DNA of 64,000 nucleotides from Sycon ciliatum (taxonomy: Eukaryota; Porifera; Calcarea; Leucosolenida; Sycettidae), in assembly GCF_964019385.1 (NCBI RefSeq), contig NC_088645.1, positions 45,137,529-45,201,528 of the forward strand, written 5' to 3'. Shown piece after piece: positions 1 through 11,008 of the stretch. The translations under genes were made by a program, and so were the position numbers. Below the pieces are notes generated by a model. That model made no database searches, had not been told where the DNA came from, and saw nothing but the letters and a program-made list of their open reading frames with translations. The number at the start of each line of letters is the position of its first letter. Position 1 is the stretch's first letter.

Positions 1-1
1 A

Positions 2-433
2 AGAGTCGATAGCACGCGCACGCTAACCTGGCAGCAGATCAGCGTCCAGGCATCATCGGCAGTCGTCCGCTTGCGGGTGACAAAGACAGCCCAGCTGGGT
101 GACGGCGGCCAAATACAGCTGCGCGAGACACGCGGCGACTTCTGCCCTGTGCGTGCCCTGACCGCCTATCTGGACCTTGCGGGTCAGAGAGAGGCGACGG
201 AGCCAGTGTCTGTGTTTGCATCTGGCCGGTTTCTGACCAGGGAGGAACTGACCAAGATTCTGCGGCTAGCCCTGAGGACGAACGAGGTCAGCTCTCACAC
301 CATGCGTATCGGTGGCGCTTCACTCATGGCTCAGCGTGGGGCAAGTGAATGGCAAGTAAAGCGGGCGGGCCGCTGGAGAAGCTCTGCATGCGAACGTTAT
401 GTGCGGCAGGCAGCCGGGATGCCTAGCTTGTAA
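2..433 (+). pseudogene. Tyrosine recombinase C-terminal fragment (Ngaro/DIRS-like), cut by window edge
   Basis: The reading frame is open from base 2 to the stop at 433 and enters from outside the window, so only the C-terminal half is seen. The product would be the DNA-joining enzyme of a tyrosine-recombinase retrotransposon or a Crypton. Visible catalytic-domain signatures are HTMRIGGAS (the H-x-x-R pair), GRWRSSACERYVR (the G-R-W position and the tyrosine nucleophile) and an upstream CPVRALTAYL segment. The first catalytic arginine would lie before the window start. It resembles the recombinase at 35486-36496 (HSFRIGAAT, GRWRSDACLRYIR) but is clearly diverged, so it is a separate element. 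No RT or split repeats are visible on this side, so intactness cannot be judged. Confidence 0.75.
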
Positions 434-654
434 GTTATTGAGCGGCGCTCGCCATGATAACTAGTGTGTGTATGCCTGCACGGGCGCGGTATTAATGTGA
501 GGAATTCGCGGCACCTGCAGCTGTGGTCACAAAGCTAGCTCGTTGTGGGTTGCGGGGAACGGGATGCCATGGTTTCTAGGACTACTATCTTTTTTGGGGC
601 AAACGGGCCTCCTATTATGTCTGTATGTTGTGATGCCTGACGCTAGGCAGTCGT

Positions 655-1085
655 GTGAGCCCTCGGTGGGCGATTGGCTGGCCTCGGTGGCCGTTTGTGT
701 GCCCTCGGCGGACAAGATGATATCGGCCCACGGTGGGCAGTTTGCTTGCCTCGGTGGCAATTTGCGCACCCTCGATGGGTTGTCTGCTGGTTTAGCCCTC
801 GACGGGCGGTTTGCTGGCCGCGGCAGCCATTTGAGCGCCCTCGGTGGGCAGTATACTAGTTTACCCCTCGGCGGGCGGTTTGCTGGCCTCGGCGGCCATG
901 TGTGCGGCCTCGGTGGGCAGTATGCTAGTTTAGCCCTCGGCGGGCGGTTTGCTGGCCTCGGCAGCCATTTGCGCGCCCTCGGTGGGCAGTAGACTAGTTT
1001 AGCCATTTGGGCGCCCTCGGTGGGCAGTATGCTAGTTTAGCCCGCGTCGGGCCTCGGTGGCCATTTGGGCGCCCTTGGCGGGCGG
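655..1085. repeat. GC-rich minisatellite, about 69-bp unit
   Basis: Imperfect tandem units built around CCTCGGNGG and GTATGCTAGTTTAGCCCTCGG repeat with a period near 69 bp (for example at about 836, 905 and 974), with a shorter subrepeat of roughly 20-35 bp inside. Open frames on both strands here are by-products of the repeat and are not called as genes. Confidence 0.8.
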
Positions 1086-1543
1086 ATGCTAGATTCAGGC
1101 ATGCATCTTTACTCAATCAATTATTATCAAAGAGCATATTCTTGAATATTTGAATTGTCCAAAAGAAATCATGGCAACCCCCAACCCAATGTGTCTATTG
1201 TATGTTTGTGCACGCCATAGTGAGCGGTACGTTGTGCGGGTGTCTGCGTGTCAGTGCATGGGTACACCAGTGGCGTGTGCGTGCATGTGTGCGCTTGTGT
1301 CTGGCTGCATGAGTGCACGAGTGCCCAAGCTGGGCGTGCGGGTGCACTTGGAGGTGCTTGCATGTTGACGGGTGCAGGGGTTAAAATAATATTAATAAAA
1401 GTAATAATGAAGAAAAGAAAAAAAAAGTAAATTATCGTATCCGTTCCCGAAGGGAACTCACGACGGCCGCTAACACCCGATAAAAGAAAGAAAGGAAAAG
1501 GAATAATAATAATCAAATAATCTACGTGGAGATAAAAGTTTAA
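1086..1543. other. Gene-free interval with GTGC-rich low complexity
   Basis: Positions about 1205-1375 are a TGTG/CGTG-rich low-complexity stretch. The rest is AT-rich. No splice-bounded exon or recognisable domain was found. Confidence 0.5.
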
Positions 1544-2036
<493 letters not shown>

Positions 2037-2440
2037 TGCTAATGGCTGACACGTACATGAATTATGCATAGTAACATTATCTTAACCAAGCAGTTATCAT
2101 CAGGATTGAAGGGAAACACACATGATGTGGTTTTTTCAATAGGCAGCAGCCTAGCAGGTGTGTATACTTATAAAGTGGTCTTGCATCCAGTAAAAAAAAA
2201 GAGAAAAAAGGAAGGTGTATGAACCCATACGCCAAACAACAATGAAAGCCACAATTAGTGTTGGGTCTGCTGCCAATGGACTGGTTTCCTTGAAAGTGCA
2301 ATATGTTTACACCTTTCAAAAGCGCTGACAACAGACCCAACACTATCTTGCCTATTTGTACCCAAATCAAACTAGATGGCACGCACAACACAAACATACA
2401 GACACATCAGTAGAATGAGAGGAAGCAGAAGATGTGCACA

Positions 2441-2576
2441 TCAAGATTCGGTCTTGAGTGGGTCTTCTTCAAGTTCGGCTGGTTCGTATGGTTCGTCAGG
2501 ATTGCATGATGTCGGAGATTCGGACCGGATGAATTCTATAGCCTCGTCTTCCGTGAGTCTGACTGTAGGAAGTTCC
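2441..2576 (-). CDS. Candidate terminal coding exon: acidic cytoplasmic-tail-like
   Basis: On the minus strand a good acceptor (pyrimidine-rich AATTTGTCTCAG) at 2577-2579 opens a frame of about 45 codons ending in TGA at 2443-2441. The peptide starts ELPTVRLTEDEAIEFIRSES and ends EEDPLKTES. It is rich in Glu, Asp, Pro and Ser and has no hydrophobic segment, as a receptor tail would. It lies downstream, on the same strand, of the CCP exon at 9071-9250 and the candidate membrane exon at 8648-8704, so it could be the last exon of that gene. The family is not recognised. The splice site and the clean stop are seen; linkage to the upstream exons is inference. Confidence 0.45.
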
Positions 2577-2634
2577 CTGAGACAAATTGCATACAGACAG
2601 AATCGTACACATGACCGCGTGTAGGTTGACAAAC

Positions 2635-2712
2635 ACACATGTGCATACACACACATGCAAACACACACATGCATACACACACATGCATACACACACATGC
2701 ATACACACACAT
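2635..2712. repeat. 12-bp minisatellite (ACACACATGCAT)n
   Basis: About six near-perfect units of a 12-bp CA/TG-type repeat lie immediately upstream (gene sense) of the acceptor of the minus-strand tail exon, inside its presumed intron. Confidence 0.9.
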
Positions 2713-3342
2713 GTACATGCAGAAACACAAACAAATAAAAGTGAACATATTAATTAACACCCACAGAATGTATCAAGCAGTTTGCCCCCTCTTTGCCTGT
2801 CTTTATTTCTATACATTTTCCTAATGTAATCTCAGTGTTAAAGAAAGAGAAGAAAACACACGAGAACGAGTTATGCAGCGATAATAGGGCAGAAAATTGA
2901 CAGGCTACTGAGACTGTCAGCGACCGTATAGTTGATATAGCAACAGTAACAGCTCTAGCACATCTTGGATGCGCATTCCAACAGCCTTCTTCGAATGTTG
3001 TAAGTTATCGAAATAACATGGTCCTTTCTTGGTCCTTTTTCTTTACTGTAAATTTATCCTTGTCTCTCCATCCGTGTCCAGCTAAGGACCTTTAAGACTT
3101 CCTCTGAATCATCATGTCCAAAGTTTGTGACAATCACTGGCAGCAGAGACACTGCACACGAGAAAACCTGAAGTGATGGTCACGTCACCCATATCTGTGT
3201 GAGTATGAACAAGAATAGAGTGCTTTCATATCTATCACATGGCTATACGCAGTACGGGTTAGCCATGTTTGTTCCAGCTCCAGTCAACAACTACATCTAT
3301 TGGTCTCATGATGTTGGTCAGCCATTTTGGGACCACACTGCC

Positions 3343-3629
3343 CACATGACATGGTCACTTTCCACACAATGCTAGTCACATGACATGGATACTCTCCACA
3401 CAATGCTAGTCACGTGACATGGTCACTTTCCACACAATGCTAGTCACATGACATGGTCACTTTCCACACAATGCTAGTCACATGACATGGTCCCTTTCCA
3501 CACAATGCTAGTCACATGACATGGTCGCTTTCCACACAATGCTAGTCACATGACATGGTCACTTTCCACACAATGCTAGTCACGTGACATGGTCACTTTC
3601 CAGTTTCCACACAATGCTAGTCACATGAC
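3343..3629. repeat. 34-bp tandem repeat, about eight copies
   Basis: The unit starts CACATGACATGGTCACTTTC and continues CACACAATGCTAGT. Copies are nearly identical, with single-base changes (CACGTGAC in two copies) and one short insertion near 3600. There are no unique spacers between units, so this is a minisatellite and not a CRISPR. Confidence 0.92.
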
Positions 3630-3639
3630 ATATTTATAT

Positions 3640-3960
3640 TTATTCCCGTAGCTATGCAGAAGACGTTACTTCAGTAACGTCTGGCGCTAGCCAGGGTCCA
3701 CACAGCTTTAATTTGGTATTTGTGTGTTTGTTTGTTTGTGTGTTTGTGTCACGCCTGACGCTATCCCGTACCTGTCCCGTACCGTACCGTACCATCAAAC
3801 ACAGCTGGCCACATACAGCTGGCCGCAATATTCAAATAGGGCTTTCAAACGCAAGATCATAACGTAAAGCAACTTGGAAGAATGGGTATGAATGCGAAGT
3901 GTAGGGGGAATGCATGTAGGGCGATAGTGCGGGTTCGAATCCCAGGATATGCCTGAAAAA
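3640..3960 (-). repeat. Dispersed repeat 'R1' (hairpin + CCCGTACC repeats), copy 1
   Basis: This segment matches, in inverse orientation, 17690-18020. Shared landmarks are a perfect hairpin (GACGTTAC/GTAACGTC, about 3672-3691), GCCAGGGTCCACACAGCTTT, a TGTTTGTTTG tract, GTGTCACGCCTGACGCTATC, clustered TACCTGTCCCGTACC words, one or two AGCTGGCCACATAC units and a closing GCAACTTGGAAGAATG block. It has no coding capacity. Near 3925 a GGGTTCGAATCCC motif resembles a Pol III B box, so a tRNA-derived origin is possible. Its CCCGTACC end reappears at about 4045-4075, joined to the broken LINE. Confidence 0.75.
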
Positions 3961-3989
3961 ATAGGAGAATTGAAAAATTCATAACATCC

Positions 3990-5189
3990 CTATGCTTTTT
4001 TTGCCGTCATCAAGGCGGTAGACGGTGTCGTATTACCCTCGATCGTACCTGTCCCGTACCTATCCCGTGCCGTGACGTACTGCGTTCGCCCAGTTAGGTA
4101 AGAAGTCAACCATAGCAGGGGATTGCCGTCTACAGTAAATGATCCACGAAGCTTGGCCAAAAGCCCCCGGTGCCAGACGGTATCGAAGGCCTTGGCAAGA
4201 TCGAAAAAACAGATCCCGACTAGATCTCCAGCATCCCGATGTCGACACACTACTTGCACCAGACGCGTCAGCTGGAGGGTGGTAGAATCGCCTCTGCGAA
4301 ATCCGGACTGAGCTGAACTCAAACGTGACGAGACATGACAGTACAATTGGTCATAGAAAACGCGCTCACAGAGTTTGGAAACACAGGATGGTAGAGATAT
4401 CGGACGGTAGTTTGATGCTTCGTGGCGGGACCCTTTCTTGTAGATCGGTATCACATTAGCTGCTTTCCAAGCAGAGGGAAAACGACCAGCGCGGAATGAT
4501 AGGTTGAAAATCAGACATAAGGGTATGCTATTGAGGGCGCAAGGGATTAGTGATGCCGTCTGGGCCTGGCGCCTTGTCAGACGGGAGCTTTCGAATGTAA
4601 CGTCGGATGGCAGCAGTCGTAGTAAAGACAGATGTGAGGCGGTCAACCTCAACCGACTCCTCGGCAATGGGGGGAATGGGTAGAGAAGGGTCATCAGGCA
4701 CGGCCACTGAGGCGAACTGAGAGTTCAATGCAGTGGCTTTACCTGAAGAGGTAGTAGCCTGCTGCGTAGAACTAATGGTGAGTGTCGGGATGTCACGAGA
4801 TACTTTATGATTGTATAATTTGTTCACGAACTGAAACAATGAGGGGCGGTTTTTGTCCTGCAGCGGAGCTTGTACGGACCGAATGTATCCCCGGTATTTC
4901 GATCGAGTCAGACTCTTCACCAAGTTCCGTTGAGATCGATATACATGCATGTTAAGCTGGGTGGGTATTTCTTACACACACTGTAGAAATCGTGCTTTGC
5001 CTTGGAGGGGGGCATCAACCGAAGGTGGCTGACCCAAACGTCGGCATGAGGGGGAGAGTGGACGCCGGGAGAAGTACCCGAGGTGCTTCTCCATGGCCCT
5101 GCTAAGAATAGAGTGGAAAGACGAAAGTGCGTCATCCACGTGCGAGCTGCGGAGGTGACATTTCCAGTGGACATCAGCAAGTTCAGCAT
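3990..5189 (-). pseudogene. LINE reverse transcriptase fragment, frameshifted and truncated
   Basis: Three consecutive minus-strand frames (5189-4917, 4950-4528, 4694-3990) together encode the linker and first half of a non-LTR retrotransposon RT. Landmarks in order: LPSDKAPGPDGIT, then after a frameshift near 4545 IPIYKKGSRHEASNYRPISL (RT motifs 0-1), AQSGFRRGDSTT and FFDLAKAFDTVWH (motif A with its catalytic Asp). The sequence stops after GRTQYV, before the second catalytic motif (xADD), where it joins CCCGTACC repeat sequence. It is therefore non-functional. The layout fits the CR1/Jockey-type group; the exact clade is not assignable by eye. Confidence 0.85.
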
Positions 5190-8100
5190 TCAGGTCATCC
5201 CATACTTAACATAATAGAGATAGTTTGCAAAGAGAACGTTTGCTTGGATTTCGCGTCTTGGTTTCCAGATATTTCTGCCAAAGTTCTCGCGAACTTTGTA
5301 TTTTGCATGATTTTTGGTCCAAGAAAGGTACTCATGCACTCGTGCTTGTTTGAAAAGCCGCCTTCACGGCAAAGTTTCATCCAACTGAGAATTTATTTGC
5401 TGCGAGTGGCGGTACCCTGCGACGAGAGCTCTTTGGTGACGTTGTCCATGCCTGGAGACCCACAGACAAACGGGTTTATCTGTGCCGTAATACAGCGTAT
5501 CAACACCTGAAATTCGAAAAAAATAGCATCATTGATAGCTGCAGCCGACTCTGCCACAAGATGAGTAGGCAGGCAACTATTGACGGTCCCGGAGATACAG
5601 CAGCAGGGGCTGCCACGTGGGGAAACTAGAAGCAGCGAACCAAGCCAAGAGTAGATCTAGTGAATACTGGATTGTGAAAGATGAAGCACAAAAGATTGCA
5701 TGAGAGTAGTTCACCACTGGTTCGTGATCAGCAAAATTGCTGCGAATGTTTTTTTTTTGCTTTTCATTGAACTCAAAGATGCGAATGGTCGCACACAGTT
5801 TCACTGTCCGGGACCCAAAGGGAAAATTCGCGCTCACATTCGCTCTGCAAAACCTCTCAAATCGTTACAATTAACGTCTGATCCCCCAGTGGCTAGGCTA
5901 CAGTAGAGTCTCAATGTGTTTCGACAAAAGAATAACGTTACCACTAGCTTGCGCCTCAACGTAACGCTCCAAACAATGGACAATCAGTGTGCGGGTGCAA
6001 TGGTTGCTGGCCGTTCACATCACTCACCTTCCATCATAACCAGATCTGTTCTTAACAAAGGGGATTCCCCACTCATACAGCAAGACACTGAGACCCAGTA
6101 CGACTGCTGGCACGAGTAGTGCAATGAACAGTGTCCTGTGCGAGCTTTGCGGTGCGATTGCAACTAGATTTCACATAAAACAGAAGACATACTCAGATGG
6201 TGAGCCAAGGAAAATTTTAAGTGGAAATAAGGGAAATGGTGGAGCACAAGTTGTACATTAGAGTCCACCAACTAAACTAGGTTTTGAACAGTCAGACGTA
6301 CACAAGGTAGTACCAGATTGACAAGGAGTACTGAGACATTCCACGGCAAGGAAGTGAGCTTGAACACTGCTCAATATGGCAAACCAACGGCCTTCCAACT
6401 TGGAAGGTTCATAGATCTTAGTGGTAATTCCAAAGAGGGGAAAGTAACAGCCATGAAGCCGAACACGAGCTAGTTTCCAAGGCACAGTGTAATGCTGGCT
6501 TGGTACAGCATTGGTACGACGTAAGACCATTGGACGCTACCGTCTAGCCACAAATCGACAACGCAAAGCAACAGCCACCCACACTCCACGAAAGCAAGTA
6601 GTATTACTCCTGACAAGTCTTGTTTCGTTCCATAAAGATGACGGGATAAGAAATGAAAGAGAAGCTTTGCTAACTTCAGACAAATTGTAACAAACCGAAT
6701 GCTAATATCCTAGAGTACTGTTCGTGACTACTGACTATCAAGTATGATGGGCAAACTGATAACAATAACATGCATAGTAGTGAACAACGATCGCTTCACC
6801 ATTATGATTCTTGACTGCTCTTCAGGCTTGCAGTAAATTCTACATATCCGAGAGAGTGAGGCAAGGAAAATATAATGGATACAAGGAAAATGATGGGGCA
6901 CAAGTTATGCGTTAGAGTCGACCAACTAAACCTTAAAAACCTTCATACTTCATAACCCGGCCCTAAGGTTGCTCCAGGCAAAAGAAACGTATGAATACAT
7001 GGAAGTCCTTGATCGTGGAGATACGGACCAGTCGGGTATGAAGCCACACACCAAACATGCCAAAGTGATCTCTATACTTGGTCCACGTCAGCAATATTGT
7101 CGATTATCTTTCAGCTTTGTTTTTATGTCGCCAATGCTCACTTGGCAGCCCATTTCATCCCAATTTTCGTTAGTAAGTTAGTTTACTAGTACCTGAAAGG
7201 TCTAGCTAGATTTCGAATGGATTTCGAGAGCGACGGGTGGGTGATTCTGATGGATACAGCGCCACATCAAAATAGATTATCACACTGCGCAGGCAAGAGC
7301 AGCGCGACGCACAAGAAAGTAACCGGCTACTCGGAATCAGTTCCATTTTGCAAAACGGCCAAGATCGCTCACCTCAGGAATCGCTCGCCAATCTGAGATC
7401 GCAGTTCCCTCACCTCCAGCTGAACGCTCGGAGTATCCAGCGCGTCGTGGAGATTTGCAAGTACTGTAGCCATCGTCGTTGTTCAAAATAAATCTTGCAA
7501 AAGAACGGCGACTGATTTGAACCACACAGGCAGTGGTGCTGCCCACGCAAAGTCCTATAGAGAAGGCGACGGTCACGGTCGACTTCCCTTTAGAAAATAG
7601 CCAGGCAGCGGAGAGGAAGAGAGATGAGCTTGCGAAAGCGAGAGTGTCGATCCCGAGCAAAAAGTATTTGTCAGCAGCGCCGAGAGCAGCGATGAGGAGG
7701 TCCAAAAAAAGTATGAACCCTTCCTTGGACAATAAATTCCTCATGGCCAGTTGTCATTCTGTACCTTACCTTCCATCGTACCAAGTTTTATCGTCTCAAG
7801 TGCACGCGTTGATGTCCAAAGTCTCAGTTAAAATTGTCGAAAGGTAAGCGACAATATTGCTGACGAGGACCAAGTACATCCAACTTCCATCATGGAAATT
7901 TTGGTGCCCATCTGAAATGTATATGTGCCATAAATAAGCATACATTGTGCACATGTCACAGAATGGCTGGTATCAATGACACTATTCCAAGACCTTCCCA
8001 AGCTCCAAGAAAACATGGGACACCAAGTGGAGACAAAGCCTCAGGTGTGCAAGCAATACGAGAAGAATGAGCACTTGTGTTCAAATCAGAAGATCCAAGA

Positions 8101-8645
8101 AAGAATATATAACAGATCTACATTTCCTCATGACTCATGTCATTTTATCATTCAATACGAATTTTCTTATCCTTCATCATGATGTTGTGACTATATGTTT
8201 CGCTGGCTTGGGGAACGTCGCATCTTACCAAGACAGTCCATCCTACTCTCTCCAATCACCTATGTCAGGATGAATTAATCCTTTCATGTAGCTCGTAGCG
8301 CTGTGCCAGAGATCTAGCTCCATTGGTGTACTGCCCTCGCACCTATATGTCCAGTAGACTGCACATCGCAAACAAGCGGCACTGGTTCTTTGTCCGTCCT
8401 AGTCCATGTCATTCTCCTTCCTTGCCAAGGATACTGGTAGAAGGCGCCACGGGACAATATACTAGCAGGTAGAGTTAATGCATCGCTTCGTCGTGTAGCA
8501 CTATTTCCTTGAATCGAGGAAATTTTGAAATCCAGTACGCCACGTCATGAACACTAAATTGAAGGTAGCCAAAACAAAGTGAAACATCGCAGCAAGGGCC
8601 AACTCACCAGGCCGCTTGTCAGAATGATAGTCGGAAGGTTCGTAT
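5190..8645. other. 3.5-kb interval without a confident gene
   Basis: Mostly unique AT-balanced sequence, presumably intronic to the minus-strand gene. A short duplicated segment (GAGCACAAGTTGTACATTAG near 6242 and a diverged twin near 6898) and a block at about 6285-6540 resemble the duplicated blocks at 52.6 and 53.9 kb (TTCCAACTTGGAAGGTTCA). A hydrophobic minus-strand open frame at 7337-7744 has no splice or domain support. Confidence 0.4.
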
Positions 8646-8647
8646 AC

Positions 8648-8704
8648 GTCTCCCCATAGCTATACTCGCCGCTCTAGTCGTGGCCACGATAAGAAACACA
8701 GCCA
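8648..8704 (-). CDS. Candidate transmembrane exon
   Basis: A minus-strand acceptor (CACTCATTCATAG) at 8705 opens AVFLIVATTRAASIAMGR, a hydrophobic run followed by basic residues, closed by a possible donor GTATAC at 8647. It follows the CCP exon (9071-9250) and the small exon at 8776-8816, in the order expected for a single-pass receptor. The segment is short for a full membrane span, and the call rests on splice signals and composition only. Confidence 0.3.
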
Positions 8705-8775
8705 CTATGAATGAGTGACTCTTCCTTGTCAAGTAGGTTTGGGCGCACATGGGTACAGAATGTCATCCTGCTCAC

Positions 8776-8816
8776 CTCCACATTCTCTAGAAGCTCCATT
8801 ACGATCTCTGGCAGCG
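8776..8816 (-). CDS. Candidate small exon (41 nt)
   Basis: On the minus strand the acceptor GGATTCCTCAG precedes 41 nt readable as LPEIVMELLENVE, followed by a consensus donor GTGAGC. Both splice signals are strong and the frame is open, but the family is not recognised. It sits between the CCP exon and the candidate membrane exon. Confidence 0.3.
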
Positions 8817-9070
8817 CTGAGGAATCCCCACAACGATGAAAGAGGGAAAAATTGAGAAGTGTTGCTCAAACGTAAAAAGGCTTCTCTCTTCATCCGCTTG
8901 CAAACTAAATAACTTGAAAGCGAATATTTTCGCGATCGCGCTCGAGTAGAATTTCGCCAACTGTGACATTTTGTTGATTTTCTCGATTTGTTGGCAAAAC
9001 ACGAAGCCAATTTTTAGCTTGGCGCGGCTCATATTGCTATTTTTTTAGAAAACGGTAAATGAGTACACAC

Positions 9071-9250
9071 CTTCGCAGATTGGTAACGTGGTCCAATACC
9101 CGTTGGCGAGACACTCCACGTGTTCTACTCCATTCGTTAAGGACGTTGGCGGAGGGCACGTCATGTTGACAACAGCCCCCACATTGCTTGGTGCTGAGAC
9201 ATTAAAGAACAGATCCAAACCCAGGGTGCTAAGGGGCTTGCATCCGGGTG
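9071..9250 (-). CDS. CCP/sushi domain exon (complement control protein module), copy 1
   Basis: A 180-nt minus-strand exon is bounded by the acceptor TTTGTGTGCCCAG and the donor GTGTGT. The encoded module has the four-cysteine CCP pattern: GC (C1), NMTC (C2), GVEHVEC (C3) and LPIC (C4), with the typical NG-W element (CLANGYW) before the last Cys. CCP modules are extracellular protein-interaction units of complement factors, selectins and many invertebrate receptors. The exon has exactly the length and start context (CAG|CACC) of the exon at 27431-27610, so the two are duplicates. Symmetrical single-module exons of this size are usual for sushi domains. The rest of the protein is unknown. Confidence 0.75.
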
Positions 9251-9355
9251 CTGGGCACACAAAGTAGAGAGGCAGTTGTCACAAGAAAATCAATTAGGAA
9301 ACATTCATCTAGATTCACCATAGACTCGGGTGGAGAGCCAAGCATTGGTTTATAG

Positions 9356-9662
9356 TGTTGAATAGGAAAAAGGACGACTGACGACACATTATCCAGACAT
9401 TACAACGGGAACAGGTAGGTTGGTGGAACGACATTTATTAGAGACGGGACAAGAGACCAAGACGAACGAAACGACTACATGGTGATTATTGAAGAGTGAG
9501 AAAAGAGTTCAAGTCTGAACGGCAAGATAAAGGGCCTGGGTAGCTATGGCAATTATGGGCGCGCAAGTAGTTACCCAGGCCAACGGAACAAAAGGAGACG
9601 AAAGGTGAGTACGCAAGTGCATGCAGGCCAGCTAGAAAGGGTACGGGAGGAGGTACCTAACA
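9356..9662 (-). repeat. LTR (3' in element sense) of the TRIM-like element
   Basis: 307 bp, same length as its partner at 10235-10541 with about a dozen substitutions. It contains the palindromic pair GCCTGGGTAGCTA / TAGTTACCCAGGC. Confidence 0.88.
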
Positions 9663-9744
9663 TACCACCCCTCCATGAAAAAAAATCCCGCGTCCTCGCG
9701 GAGAAAAAAAGAGAGAAAAAGATTTTTTTTTAAATGACTGAAGG

Positions 9745-9787
<43 letters not shown>

Positions 9788-10234
9788 ATGCACGCGTGCA
9801 CGGATCTCACAAAAGTGTGTACTAAAAATGCACTACAGATCATTCCTGTACTACTTATAGTGTGTAATAACTATTGGAGTTTGACGAGGAACGTGAATTA
9901 CTAGTATTTTGCATGGCTAATACAGCCTAGTTACACTTTTGCTAAACATCCAAAAATTAGAGCGTGGCTCACCATGATCGGACCCCTAACTTGGTAATGT
10001 TTTATGAACACACCCGCGCACACACACTACCAAAAAATTAACGAAAATAAATTTGACGAAGAAGGAACGCATACAAAAAAAGAAAGAGAGAAAGGTAGCT
10101 GACCTGCATGGCTTGAACGAGACAAGGTTGACATAGACGAGACGAAGTTGGCGTAGGAGAGACGAATGGCGGTTGAGGACGGCTGGCCATGGGATGATCT
10201 CAGGGTCGTGGGTCGATCAATAATCGGGCACCAA

Positions 10235-10541
10235 TGTTGAATACGAAAAAGGATGACTGACGACACATTATCCAGACATTACAACGGGAACAGGTAGTTT
10301 GGTGGAACGACATTTATTAGAGACGGGGCAAGAGACCAAGACGAACGAAGCGACTACATGGTGATTATTGAAGAGTGAGAAAAGAGATCAAGTCTGAAAG
10401 GCAAGATAAAGGGCCTGGGTAGCTATGGCAATTATGGGCGCGCAAGTAGCTACCCAGGCCAACGGAACAAAAGGAGACAAAAGGTGAGTACGCAAGTGCA
10501 TGCAGGCTAGCTAGAAAGGGTACGGGAGGAGGTACCTAACA
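10235..10541 (-). repeat. LTR (5' in element sense) of the TRIM-like element
   Basis: 307 bp, adjacent on the minus strand to the primer-binding-site-like TTGGTGCCCGA. Related to the solo LTR at 57928-58231. Confidence 0.88.
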
Positions 10542-10757
10542 ATAGTGAGAAAAAAAAGAGGAAGAAAAAATACCAAATAACTACAATACGAACTTAGAAG
10601 TTGTGACTTCGGCGGTAAAAGTCATGTCGTTAGTCAGTCAAGTGTCAAGTTCGGCGAGAAGCGTGTGTTCCTAGTTGAAACAATCGACTTTAAAAAACTA
10701 CAAGTTCGAACAACACACAAGACAATTTGAGTGAAACAAAACAAAAAGAATAGTTAA

Positions 10758-10875
10758 AGGGGAACTCCACGAAAAAATGAAACTTTGATAGCCTGTAGAG
10801 TTTCGGGCGCTGAGTCGAATGGTCTTGGTCCGAAGTCTCTACGACGAAGCGTTCTTGAGATATTTCACTTTGAAA
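10758..10875 (+). repeat. Left terminal inverted repeat of TTAA transposon
   Basis: Near-identical reverse complement of 14205-14314, starting AGGGGAACTCCACGAAAAAA. Confidence 0.9.
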
Positions 10876-11008
10876 TTGCAAAAACGGGGGCCGCGCCCTG
10901 ACGTCATGCGGCCATTTGGTTACATCATCACGGGCTGCCTACGTCATTGTGGCAAAGTCGTTTCTCTTCGCCAGTCTACACTAATTTTAGTTGGTATTTC
11001 AAGGGAAG

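Larger units (their letters stand above)
9356..10541 (-). mobile_element. Non-autonomous LTR retrotransposon (TRIM-like), 1186 bp
   Basis: Two 307-bp direct LTRs (9356-9662 and 10235-10541, about 95% alike) flank a 572-bp interior with no RT or integrase. LTRs begin TGTT and end AACA. The whole element is flanked by a 4-bp target duplication ATAG (9352-9355 and 10542-10545). On the minus strand the LTR at 10541-10235 is followed at once by TTGGTGCCCGATTATTG, a primer-binding-site-like sequence starting with TGG. The other LTR is preceded by the purine-rich ATGGAGGGGTGG (polypurine tract), so the element reads on the minus strand. A CA microsatellite occupies about 9747-9786. The intact ends and duplication show real transposition with helper enzymes from elsewhere; a 4-bp duplication and TGTT/AACA ends fit Ty3/Gypsy or BEL-type integrases. 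Confidence 0.88.

Noticed and set aside
3343-3629. CRISPR-like array
   Set aside because: Units are contiguous with no unique spacers; the organism is eukaryotic.
7337-7744. Hydrophobic 135-codon minus-strand frame as a membrane protein
   Set aside because: No domain, no splice support and a complementary frame equally open; composition alone is not enough.
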